From positions 1,364,001 through 1,428,000 of the forward strand of contig OZ059899.1 of NCBI GenBank assembly GCA_964057225.1: 64,000 nt of DNA, in the 5' to 3' direction. The first letter of the stretch is position 1; each line of letters begins with the position of its first letter. A program made the position numbers and the translations under genes. Of this stretch, positions 10,524 to 22,801 are shown piece after piece. The notes under the pieces are model-generated. The model saw only the letters and a program-made list of their open reading frames with translations, was not told where the DNA came from and made no database searches. The stretch comes from Auanema rhodensis. Taxonomy: Eukaryota > Nematoda > Chromadorea > Rhabditida > Rhabditidae.

Positions 10524-12627
10524 ACGCTTAATACAAAAATTAGTTATGATCGTTTGAAAAATGATGCATTAGTGTATGTTGAGTTTCCATGTACACTCAA
10601 CATTGCTTCCAAAAACATTTTGACAAAAATTTTTTCGAAAAATTTCAAAAGAATTTAGCAAAAAGTAGATGTTTTTAGATTCCATTTTTAAGGAAAAGAC
10701 GATGGACAATGTTATTCAACGAAAAAATTATTTCTTCAGGGTGAAAATCGAGGATATAAGTGTGAACTTATATCAGTTGATATCTCGGTGCATTTTTAAG
10801 TTAGCGCAAATCTGATAACACAGATCGACGCAGCTTAAAAATCCGCATCGTATGCACTATACTACATTGAGAAACGCTTGATACAAAAATTAGTTATGAT
10901 CGTTTGAAAAATGATGCATTAGTGTATGTTGAGTTTCCATGTACACTCAACATTGCTTCCAAAAACATTTTGACAAAAATTTTTTCGAAAAATTTCAAAA
11001 TAATTTAGCGAAAAGTAGATGTTTCTAGATTCCATTTTTCAAGGCAAAGACGATGGACAATGTTATTCAACGAAAAAATTAATTCTTCAGGGTGAAAATC
11101 GAGGATATAAGTGTGAACTTATATCAGTTGATATCTCGGTACATTTTTAAGCTAGCGCAAATCTGATAACACAGATCGACGCAGCTTAAAAATCCGCAGC
11201 GAATGCACTATACTACATTGAGAAACGCTTAATACAAAATATAGTTATGATCGTTTGAAAAATGATGCATTAGTGTATGTTGAGTTTCCATGTACACTCA
11301 ACATTGCTTCCAAAAACATTTTGACAAAAATTTTTTCGAAAAATTTCAAAATAATTTAGCAAAAAGTAGATGTTTTTAGATTCCATTTTTCAAGGCAAAG
11401 ACGATGGACAATGTTATTCAACGAAAAAATTAATTCTTCATGGTGAAAATCGAGGATATAAGTGTGAACTTGTATCAGTTGATATCTCGGTGCATTTTTA
11501 AGCTAGCGCAAATCTGATAACACAGATCGACGCAGCTTAAAAATCCGCAGCGAATGCACTATACTACATTGAGAAACGCTTAATACAAAAATTAGTTATG
11601 ATCGTTTGAAAAATGATGCATTAGTGTATGTTGAGTTTCCATGTACACTCAACATTGCTTCCAAAAACATTTTGACAAAAATTTTTTCGAAAAATTTCAA
11701 AAGAATTTAGCAAAAAGTAGATGTTTTTAGATTCCATTTTTAAGGCAAAGACGATGGACAATGTTATTCAACGAAAAAATTATTTCTTCAGGGTGAAAAT
11801 CGAGGATATAAGTGTGAACTTATATCAGTTGATATCTCGGTGCATTTTTAAGTTAGCGCAAATCTGATAACACAGATCGACGCAGCTTAAAAATCCGCAT
11901 CGAATGCACTATACTACATTGAGAAACGCTTGATACAAAAATTAGTTATGATCGTTTGAAAAATGATGCATTAGTGTATGTTGAGTTTCCATGTACACTC
12001 AACATTGCTTCCAAAAACATTTTGACAAAAATTTTTTCGAAAAATTTCAAAATAATTTAGCGAAAAGTAGATGTTTCTAGATTCCATTTTTCAAGGCAAA
12101 GACGATGGACAATGTTATTCAACGAAAAAATTAATTCTTCAGGGTGAAAATCGAGGATATAAGTGTGAACTTATATCAGTTGATATCTCGGTGCATTTTT
12201 AAGCTAGCGCAAATCTGATAACACAGATCGACGCAGCTTAAAAATCCGCAGCGAATGCACTATACTACATTGAGAAACGCTTAATACAAAAATTAGTTAT
12301 GATCGTTTGAAAAATGATGCATTAGTGTATGTTGAGTTTCCATGTACACTCAACATTGCTTCCAAAAACATTTTGACAAAAATTTTTTCGAAAAATTTCA
12401 AAAGAATTTAGCAAAAAGTAGATGTTTTTAGATTCCATTTTTCAAGGCAAAGACGATGGACAATGTTATTCAACGAAAAAATTAATTCTTCAGGGTGAAA
12501 ATCGAGGATATAAGTGTGAACTTATATCAGTTGATATCTCGGTGCATTTTTAAGCTAGCGCAAATCTGATAACACAGATCGACGCAGCTTAAAAATCCGC
12601 AGCGAATGCACTATACTACATTGAGAA

Positions 12628-14382
12628 ACGCTTAATACAAAAATTAGTTATGATCGTTTGAAAAATGATGCATTAGTGTATGTTGAGTTTCCATGTACAC
12701 TCAACATTGCTTCCAAAAACATTTTGACAAAAATTTTTTCGAAAAATTTCAAAAGAATTTAGCAAAAAGTAGATGTTTTTAGATTCCATTTTTCAAGGCA
12801 AAGACGATGGACAATGTTATTCAACGAAAAAATTATTTCTTCATTGTGAAAATCGAGGATATAAGTGTGAACTTTTATCAGTTGATATCTCGGTGCATTT
12901 TTAAGTTAGCGCAAATCTGATAACACAGATCGACGCAGCTTAAAAATCCGCATCGAATGCACTATACTACATTGAGAAACGCTTGATACAAAAATTAGTT
13001 ATGATCGTTTGAAAAATGATGCATTAGTGTATGTTGAGTTTCCATGTACACTCAACATTGCTTCCAAAAACATTTTGACAAAAATTTTTTCGAAAAATTT
13101 CAAAATAATTTAGCAAAAAGTAGATGTTTTTAGATTCCATTTCTCAAGGCAAAGACGATGGACAATGTTATTCAACGAAAAAATTAATTCTTCAGGGTGA
13201 AAATCGAGGATATAAGTGTGAACTTATATCAGTTGATATCTCGGTGCATTTTTAAGCTAGCGCAAATCTGATAACACAGATCGACGCAGCTTAAAAATCC
13301 GCAGCGAATGCACTATACTACATTGAGAAACGCTTGATACAAAAATTAGTTATGATCGTTTGAAAAATGATGCATTAGTGTATGTTGAGTTTCCATGTAC
13401 ACTCAACATTGCTTCCAAAAACATTTTGACAAAAATTTTTTCGAAAAATTTCAAAAGAATTTAGCAAAAAGTAGATGTTTTTAGATTCCATTTTTCAAGG
13501 CAAAGACGATGGACAATGTTATTCAACGAAAAAATTATTTCTTCAGGGTGAAAATCGAGGATATAAGTGTGAACTTATATCAGTTGATATCTCGGTGCAT
13601 TTTTAAGTTAGCGCAAATCTGATAACACAGATCGACGCAGCTTAAAAATCCGCATCGAATGCACTATACTACATTGAGAAACGCTTGATACAAAAATTAG
13701 TTATGATCGTTTGAAAAATGATGCATTAGTGTATGTTGAGTTTCCATGTACACTCAACATTGCTTCCAAAAACATTTTGACAAAAATTTTTTCGAAAAAT
13801 TTCAAAATAATTTAGCGAAAAGTAGATGTTTTTAAATTCCATTTTTCAAGGCAAAGACGATGGACAATGTTATTCAACGAAAAAATTAATTCTTCAGGGT
13901 GAAAATCGAGGATATAAGTGTGAACTTATATCAGTTGATATCTCGGTGCATTTTTAAGCTAGCGCAAATCTGATAACACAGATCGACGCAGCTTAAAAAT
14001 CCGCATCGAATGCACTATACTACATTGAGAAACGCTTAATACAAAAATTAGTTATGATCGTTTGAAAAATGATGCATTAGTGTATGTTGAGTTTCCATGT
14101 ACACTCAACATTGCTTCCAAAAACATTTTGACAAAAATTTTTTCGAAAAATTTCAGAAGAATTTAGCAAAAAGTAGATGTTTTTAGATTCCATTTTTCAA
14201 GGCAAAGACGATGGACAATGTTATTCAACGAAAAAATTATTTCTTCATTGTGAAAATCGAGGATATAAGTTTGAACTTATATCAGTTGATATCTCGGTGC
14301 ATTTTTAAGTTAGCGCAAATCTGATAACACAGATCGACGCAGCTTAAAAATCCGCATCGAATGCACTATACTACATTGAGAA
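12628..14382 (+). repeat. Segment F-G-L-M-F, copy 1 of a 25-kb-distant duplication
   Basis: Five monomers in this order recur at 37545-39299, offset by 24,917 bp. The M monomer carries G155A in both places (13681 and 38598), a change I saw nowhere else. That supports common descent of the segments. Private changes here include T163C at 12979 and A125G plus G240T at 14032. Confidence 0.78.
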
Positions 14383-17190
14383 ACGCTTGATACAAAAATT
14401 AGTTATGATCGTTTGAAAAATGATGCATTAGTGTATGTTGAGTTTCCATGTACACTCAACATTGCTTCCAAAAACATTTTGACAAAAATTTTTTCGAAAA
14501 ATTTCAAAATAATTTAGCAAAAAGTAGATGTTTTTAGATTCCATTTTTCAAGGCAAAGACGATGGACAATGTTATTCAACGAAAAAATTATTTCTTCATT
14601 GTGAAAATCGAGGATATAAGTGTGAACTTATATCAGTTGATATCTCGGTGCATTTTTAAGTTAGCGCAAATCTGATAACACAGATCGACGCAGCTTAAAA
14701 ATCCGCATCGAATGCACTATACTACATTGAGAAACGCTTGATACAAAAATTAGTTATGATCGTTTGAAAAATGATGCATTAGTGTATGTTGAGTTTCCAT
14801 GTACACTCAACATTGCTTCCAAAAACATTTTGACAAAAATTTTTTCGAAAAATTTCAGAATAATTTAGCAAAAAGTAGATGTTTTTAGATTCCATTTTTC
14901 AAGGCAAAGACGATGGACAATGTTATTCAACGAAAAAATTAATTCTTCAGGGTGAAAATCGAGGATATAAGTGTGAACTTATATCAGTTGATATCTCGGT
15001 GCATTTTTAAGCTAGCGCAAATCTGATAACACAGATCGACGCAGCTTAAAAATCCGCAGCGAATGCACTATACTACATTGAGAAACGCTTAATACAAAAA
15101 TTAGTTATGATCGTTTGAAAAATGATGCATTAGTGTATGTTGAGTTTCCATGTACACTCAACATTGCTTCCAAAAACATTTTGACAAAAATTTTTTCGAA
15201 AAATTTCAAAAGAATTTAGCAAAAAGTAGATGTTTTTAGATTCCATTTTTCAAGGCAAAGACGATGGACAATGTTATTCAACGAAAAAATTAATTCTTCA
15301 GGGTGAAAATCGAGGATATAAGTGTGAACTTATATCAGTTGATATCTCGGTGCATTTTTAAGCTAGCGCAAATCTGATAACACAGATCGACGCAGCTTAA
15401 TAATCCGCATCGAATGCACTATACTACATTGAGAAACGCTTAATACAAAAATTAGTTATGATCGTTTGAAAAATGATGCATTAGTGTATGTTGAGTTTCC
15501 ATGTACACTCAACATTGCTTCCAAAAACATTTTGACAAAAATTTTTTCGAAAAATTTCAAAATAATTTAGCGAAAAGTAGATGTTTTTAGATTCCTTTTT
15601 TCAAGGCAAAGACGATGGACAATGTTATTCAACGAAAAAATTAATTCTTCAGGGTAAAAATCGAGGATATAAGTGTGAACTTATATCAGTTGATATCTCG
15701 GTGCATTTTTAAGCTAGCGCAAATCTGATAACACAGATCGACGCAGCTTAAAAATCCGCAGCGAATGCACTATACTACATTGAGAAACGCTTAATACAAA
15801 AATTAGTTATGATCGTTTGAAAAATGATGCATTAGTGTATGTTGAGTTTCCATGTACACTCAACATTGCTTCCAAAAACATTTTGACAAAAATTTTTTCG
15901 AAAAATTTCAAAATAATTCAGCAAAAAGTAGATGTTTTTAGATTCCATTTTTCAAAGCAAAGACGATGGACAATGTTATTCAACGAAAAAATTAATTCTT
16001 TAGGGTGAAAATCGAGGATATAAGTGTGAACTTATATCAGTTGATATCTCGGTGCATTTTTAAGCTAGCGCAAATCTGATAACACAGATCGACGCAGCTC
16101 AAAAATTCGCATCGAATGCACTATACTACATTGAGAAACGCTTAATACAAAAATTAGTTATGATCGTTTGAAAAATGATGCATTAGTGTATGTTGAGTTT
16201 CCATGTACACTCAACATTGCTTCCAAAAACATTTTGACAAAAATTTTTTCGAAAAATTTCAAAATAATTTAGCAAAAAGTAGATGTTTTTAGATTTCATT
16301 TTTCAAGACAAAGACGATGGACAATGTTATTCAACGAAAAAATTATTTCTTCAGGGTGAAAATCGAGGATATAAGTGTGAACTTATATCAGTTGATATCT
16401 CGGTGCATTTTTAAGCTAGCGCAAATCTGATAACACAGATCGACGCAGCTTAAAAATCCGCATCGAATGCACTATACTACATTGAGAAACGCTTAATACA
16501 AAAATTAGTTATGATCGTTTGAAAAATGATGCATTAGTGTATGTTGAGTTTCCATGTACACTCAACATTGCTTCCAAAAACATTTTGACAAAAATTTTTT
16601 CGAAAAATTTCAAAATAATTCAGCAAAAAGTAGATGTTTATAGATTCCATTTTTCAAGGCAAAGACGATGGACAATGTTATTCAACGAAAAAATTATTTC
16701 TTCAGGGTGAAAATCGAGGATATAAGTGTGAACTTATATCAGTTGATATCTCGGTGCATTTTTAAGCTAGCGCAAATCTGATAACACAGATCGACGCAGC
16801 TTAAAAATCCGCATCGAATGCACTATACTACATTGAGAAACGCTTAATACAAAAATTAGATATGATCGTTTGAAAAATGATGCATTAGTGTATGTTGAGT
16901 TTCCATGTACACTCAACATTGCTTCCAAAAACATTTTGACAAAAATTTTTTCGAAAAATTTCAAAATAATTCAGCAAAAAGTAGATGTTTATAGATTCCA
17001 TTTTTCAAGGCAAAGACGATGGACAATGTTATTCAACGAAAAAATTAATTCTTCAGGGTGAAAATCGAGGATATAAGTGTGAACTTATAAAAGTTGATAT
17101 CTCGGTGCATTTTTAAGCTAGCGCAAATCTGATAACACAGATCGACGCAGCTCAAAAATCCGCATCGAATGCACTATACTACATTGAGAA

Positions 17191-17541
17191 ACGCTTGATA
17201 CAAAAATTAGTTATAATCATTTGAAAAATGATGCATTAGTGTATGTTAAGTTTCCATGTACACTCAACATTGCTTCCAAAAACATTTTGACAAAAATTTT
17301 TTCGAAAAATTTCAAAATAATTTAGCAAAAAGTAGATGTTTTTAGATTTCATTTTTCAAGGCAAAGACGATGGACAATGTTATTCAACGAAAAAATTAAT
17401 TCTTCAGGGTGAAAATCGAGGATATAAGTGTGAACTTATAAAAGTTGATATCTCGGTGCATTTTTAAGCTAGCGCAAATCTGATAACACAGATCGACGCA
17501 GCTCAAAAATCCGCATCGAATGCACTATACTACATTGAGAA
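17191..17541 (+). repeat. First W monomer (25A, 29A, 58A)
   Basis: This is the first of 18 W copies (others start at 18244, 18946, 20350, 21051, 21401, 22102, 22452, 23855, 24556, 24906, 53340, 55095, 56499, 57552, 59307, 62115 and 63168). All carry three linked G-to-A changes at 25, 29 and 58. G29A creates a perfect 7-bp dyad at 17216-17232 (ATCATTT, spacer GAA, AAATGAT). G58A breaks the 53-80 dyad. W copies in the seven-monomer HOR also lack 134A and are 350 bp. Confidence 0.85.
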
Positions 17542-17892
17542 ACGCTTGATACAAAAATTAGTTATAATCGTTTGAAAAATGATGCATTAGTGTATGTTGA
17601 GTTTCCATGTACACTCAACATTGCTTCCAAAAACATTTTGACAAAAATTTTTTCGAAAAATTTCAAAATAATTTAGCAAAAAGTAGATGTTTTTAGATTT
17701 CATTTTTCAAGGCAAAGACGATGGACAATGTTATTCAACGAAAAAATTAATTCTTCAGGGTGAAAATCGAGGATATAAGTGTGAACTTATATCAGTTGAT
17801 ATCTCGGTGCATTTTTAAGCTAGCGCAAATCTGATAACACAGATCGACGCAGCTTAAAAATCCGCATTGAATGCACTATACTACTTTGAGAA

Positions 17893-19296
17893 ACGCTTAA
17901 TACAAAAATTAGTTATGATCGTTTGAAAAATGATGCATTAGTGTATGTTGAGTTTCCATGTACACTCAACATTGCTTCCAAAAACATTTTGACAAAAATT
18001 TTTTCGAAAAATTTCAAAATAATTCAGCAAAAAGTAGATGTTTTTAGATTCCATTTTTCAAGGCAAAGACGATGGACAATGTTATTCAACGAAAAAATTA
18101 ATTCTTCAGGGTGAAAATCGAGGATATAAGTGTGAACTTATAAAAGTTGATATCTCGGTGCATTTTTAAGCTAGCGCAAATCTGATAACACAGATCGACG
18201 CAGCTCAAAAATCCGCATCGAATGCACTATACTACATTGAGAAACGCTTGATACAAAAATTAGTTATAATCATTTGAAAAATGATGCATTAGTGTATGTT
18301 AAGTTTCCATGTACACTCAACATTGCTTCCAAAAACATTTTGACAAAAATTTTTTCGAAAAATTTCAAAATAATTTAGCAAAAAGTAGATGTTTTTAGAT
18401 TTCATTTTTCAAGGCAAAGACGATGGACAATGTTATTCAACGAAAAAATTAATTCTTCAGGGTGAAAATCGAGGATATAAGTGTGAACTTATAAAAGTTG
18501 ATATCTCGGTGCATTTTTAAGCTAGCGCAAATCTGATAACACAGATCGACGCAGCTTAAAAATCCGCATCGAATGCACTATACTACTTTGAGAAACGCTT
18601 AATACAAAAATTAGTTATGATCGTTTGAAAAATGATGCATTAGTGTATGTTGAGTTTCCATGTACACTCAACATTGCTTCCAAAAACATTTTGACAAAAA
18701 TTTTTTCGAAAAATTTCAAAATAATTCAGCAAAAAGTAGATGTTTTTAGATTCCATTTTTCAAGGCAAAGACGATGGACAATGTTATTCAACGAAAAAAT
18801 TAATTCTTCAGGGTGAAAATCGAGGATATAAGTGTGAACTTATAAAAGTTGATATCTCGGTGCATTTTTAAGCTAGCGCAAATCTGATAACACAGATCGA
18901 CGCAGCTCAAAAATCCGCATCGAATGCACTATACTACATTGAGAAACGCTTGATACAAAAATTAGTTATAATCATTTGAAAAATGATGCATTAGTGTATG
19001 TTAAGTTTCCATGTACACTCAACATTGCTTCCAAAAACATTTTGACAAAAATTTTTTCGAAAAATTTCAAAATAATTTAGCAAAAAGTAGATGTTTTTAG
19101 ATTTCATTTTTCAAGGCAAAGACGATGGACAATGTTATTCAACGAAAAAATTAATTCTTCAGGGTGAAAATCGAGGATATAAGTGTGAACTTATAAAAGT
19201 TGATATCTCGGTGCATTTTTAAGCTAGCGCAAATCTGATAACACAGATCGACGCAGCTTAAAAATCCGCATCGAATGCACTATACTACATTGAGAA
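17893..19296 (+). repeat. Tandem dimer Y-W, two copies of 702 bp
   Basis: Y at 17893 and W at 18244 are repeated as Y at 18595 and W at 18946. The first W ends with 344T, the second with 344A. Base 344 differs according to the following monomer, as if copies had been cut and joined close to the ACGCTT start. Confidence 0.8.
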
Positions 19297-21750
19297 ACGC
19301 TTGATACAAAAATTAGTTATAATCGTTTGAAAAATGATGCATTAGTGTATGTTGAGTTTCCATGTACACTCAACATTGCTTCCAAAAACATTTTGACAAA
19401 ATTTTTTTCGAAAAATTTCAAAATAATTTAGCAAAAAGTAGATGTTTTTAGATTTCATTTTTCAAGGCAAAGACGATGGACAATGTTATTCAACGAAAAA
19501 ATTAATTCTTCAGGGTGAAAATCGAGGATATAAGTGTGAACTTATATCAGTTGATATCTCGGTGCATTTTTAAGCTAGCGCAAATCTGATAACACAGATC
19601 GACGCAGCTTAAAAATCCGCATCGAATGCACTATACTACATTGAGAAACGCTTAATACAAAAATTAGTTATGATCGTTTGAAAAATGATGCATTAGTGTA
19701 TGTTGAGTTTCCATGTACACTCAACATTGCTTCCAAAAACATTTTGACAAAAATTTTTTCGAAAAATTTCAAAATAATTTAGCAAAAAGTAGATGTTTTT
19801 AGATTTCATTTTTCAAGGCAAAGACGATGGACAATGTTATTCAACGAAAAAATTAATTCTTCAGGGTGAAAATCGAGGATATAAGTGTGAACTTATATCA
19901 GTTGATATCTCGGTGCATTTTTAAGCCAGCGCAAATCTGATAACACAGATCGACGCAGCTTAAAAATCCGCATCGAATGCACTATACTACATTGAGAAAC
20001 GCTTAATACAAAAATTAGTTATGATCGTTTGAAAAATGATGCATTAGTGTATGTTGAGTTTCCATGTACACTCAACATTGCTTCCAAAAACATTTTGACA
20101 AAAATTTTTTCGAAAAATTTCAAAATAATTCAGCAAAAAGTAGATGTTTTTAGATTCCATTTTTCAAGGCAAAGACGATGGACAATGTTATTCAACGAAA
20201 AAATTAATTCTTTAGGGTGAAAATCGAGGATATAAGTGTGAACTTATAAAAGTTGATATCTCGGTGCATTTTTAAGCTAGCGCAAATCTGATAACACAGA
20301 TCGACGCAGCTCAAAAATCCGCATCGAATGCACTATACTACATTGAGAAACGCTTGATACAAAAATTAGTTATAATCATTTGAAAAATGATGCATTAGTG
20401 TATGTTAAGTTTCCATGTACACTCAACATTGCTTCCAAAAACATTTTGACAAAAATTTTTTCGAAAAATTTCAAAATAATTTGCAAAAAGTAGATGTTTT
20501 TAGATTTCATTTTTCAAGGCAAAGACGATGGACAATGTTATTCAACGAAAAAATTAATTCTTCAGGGTGAAAATCGAGGATATAAGTGTGAACTTATAAA
20601 AGTTGATATCTCGGTGCATTTTTAAGCTAGCGCAAATCTGATAACACAGATCGACGCAGCTTAAAAATCCGCATCGAATGCACTATACTACATTGAGAAA
20701 CGCTCGATACAAAAATTAGTTATAATCGTTTGAAAAATGATGCATTAGTGTATGTTGAGTTTCCATGTACACTCAACATTGCTTCCAAAAACATTTTGAC
20801 AAAAATTTTTTCGAAAAATTTCAAAATAATTCAGCAAAAAGTAGATGTTTTTAGATTTCATTTTTCAAGGCAAAGACGATGGACAATGTTATTCAACGAA
20901 AAAATTAATTCTTCAGGGTGAAAATCGAGGATATAAGTGTGAACTTATAAAAGTTGATATCTCGGTGCATTTTTAAGCTAGCGCAAATCTGATAACACAG
21001 ATCGACGCAGCTCAAAAATCCGCATCGAATGCACTATACTACATTGAGAAACGCTTGATACAAAAATTAGTTATAATCATTTGAAAAATGATGCATTAGT
21101 GTATGTTAAGTTTCCATGTACACTCAACATTGCTTCCAAAAACATTTTGACAAAAATTTTTTCGAAAAATTTCAAAATAATTTGCAAAAAGTAGATGTTT
21201 TTAGATTTCATTTTTCAAGGCAAAGACGATGGACAATGTTATTCAACGAAAAAATTAATTCTTCAGGGTGAAAATCGAGGATATAAGTGTGAACTTATAA
21301 AAGTTGATATCTCGGTGCATTTTTAAGCTAGCGCAAATCTGATAACACAGATCGACGCAGCTCAAAAATCCGCATCGAATGCACTATACTACATTGAGAA
21401 ACGCTTGATACAAAAATTAGTTATAATCATTTGAAAAATGATGCATTAGTGTATGTTAAGTTTCCATGTACACTCAACATTGCTTCCAAAAACATTTTGA
21501 CAAAAATTTTTTCGAAAAATTTCAAAATAATTTGCAAAAAGTAGATGTTTTTAGATTTCATTTTTCAAGGCAAAGACGATGGACAATGTTATTCAACGAA
21601 AAAATTAATTCTTCAGGGTGAAAATCGAGGATATAAGTGTGAACTTATAAAAGTTGATATCTCGGTGCATTTTTAAGCTAGCGCAAATCTGATAACACAG
21701 ATCGACGCAGCTTAAAAATCCGCATCGAATGCACTATACTACATTGAGAA
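19297..21750 (+). repeat. Seven-monomer HOR X-U-R-W-Y-W-W, copy 1 (2,454 bp)
   Basis: Diagnostic private bases are 106T in the X copy (19297), T280C in the U copy (19648), 215T in the R copy (19999), 6C in the Y copy (20700) and loss of 134A in all three W copies. The whole ordered set returns at 22802-25255 with the same private bases, which defines a genuine higher-order repeat. Confidence 0.88.
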
Positions 21751-22801
21751 ACGCTCGATACAAAAATTAGTTATAATCGTTTGAAAAATGATGCATTAGT
21801 GTATGTTGAGTTTCCATGTACACTCAACATTGCTTCCAAAAACATTTTGACAAAAATTTTTTCGAAAAATTTCAAAATAATTCAGCAAAAAGTAGATGTT
21901 TTTAGATTTCATTTTTCAAGGCAAAGACGATGGACAATGTTATTCAACGAAAAAATTAATTCTTCAGGGTGAAAATCGAGGATATAAGTGTGAACTTATA
22001 AAAGTTGATATCTCGGTGCATTTTTAAGCTAGCGCAAATCTGATAACACAGATCGACGCAGCTCAAAAATCCGCATCGAATGCACTATACTACATTGAGA
22101 AACGCTTGATACAAAAATTAGTTATAATCATTTGAAAAATGATGCATTAGTGTATGTTAAGTTTCCATGTACACTCAACATTGCTTCCAAAAACATTTTG
22201 ACAAAAATTTTTTCGAAAAATTTCAAAATAATTTGCAAAAAGTAGATGTTTTTAGATTTCATTTTTCAAGGCAAAGACGATGGACAATGTTATTCAACGA
22301 AAAAATTAATTCTTCAGGGTGAAAATCGAGGATATAAGTGTGAACTTATAAAAGTTGATATCTCGGTGCATTTTTAAGCTAGCGCAAATCTGATAACACA
22401 GATCGACGCAGCTCAAAAATCCGCATCGAATGCACTATACTACATTGAGAAACGCTTGATACAAAAATTAGTTATAATCATTTGAAAAATGATGCATTAG
22501 TGTATGTTAAGTTTCCATGTACACTCAACATTGCTTCCAAAAACATTTTGACAAAAATTTTTTCGAAAAATTTCAAAATAATTTGCAAAAAGTAGATGTT
22601 TTTAGATTTCATTTTTCAAGGCAAAGACGATGGACAATGTTATTCAACGAAAAAATTAATTCTTCAGGGTGAAAATCGAGGATATAAGTGTGAACTTATA
22701 AAAGTTGATATCTCGGTGCATTTTTAAGCTAGCGCAAATCTGATAACACAGATCGACGCAGCTTAAAAATCCGCATCGAATGCACTATACTACATTGAGA
22801 A
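21751..22801 (+). repeat. Inserted trimer Y-W-W (1,051 bp)
   Basis: This repeats the last three monomers of the preceding HOR copy (20700-21750), and I read the two trimers as identical. It lengthens the first HOR copy from 7 to 10 monomers, a typical result of unequal crossing over inside a HOR. Confidence 0.85.

Larger units (their letters stand above)
1..15435 (+). repeat. Block I: mosaic of A/B/D/E/F/G/H/K monomers
   Basis: Forty-four monomers in the order A-B-F-D-E-F-G-H-D-G-H-H-D-E-F-G-H-H-H-K-H-A-B-H-H-G-A-H-A-H-A-B-H-D-B-K-F-G-L-M-F-F-G'-P. Typical bases are 128T or G, 279C or T and 326G or T. The 133C, 58A and 251-252AA changes of block II do not occur. Several short motifs recur (D-E-F-G-H, A-B, A-H), but no single HOR spans the block. 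This suggests repeated local unequal exchange. The copies at 702 (F with 279C and 326G) and 14383 (F-like, but 7G and 128T) look recombinant. Confidence 0.85.

Noticed and set aside
16767-16964. 65-residue minus-strand frame
   Set aside because: It exists in a single copy, through a private T21A change in the monomer at 16840, and crosses a monomer boundary. It is chance.
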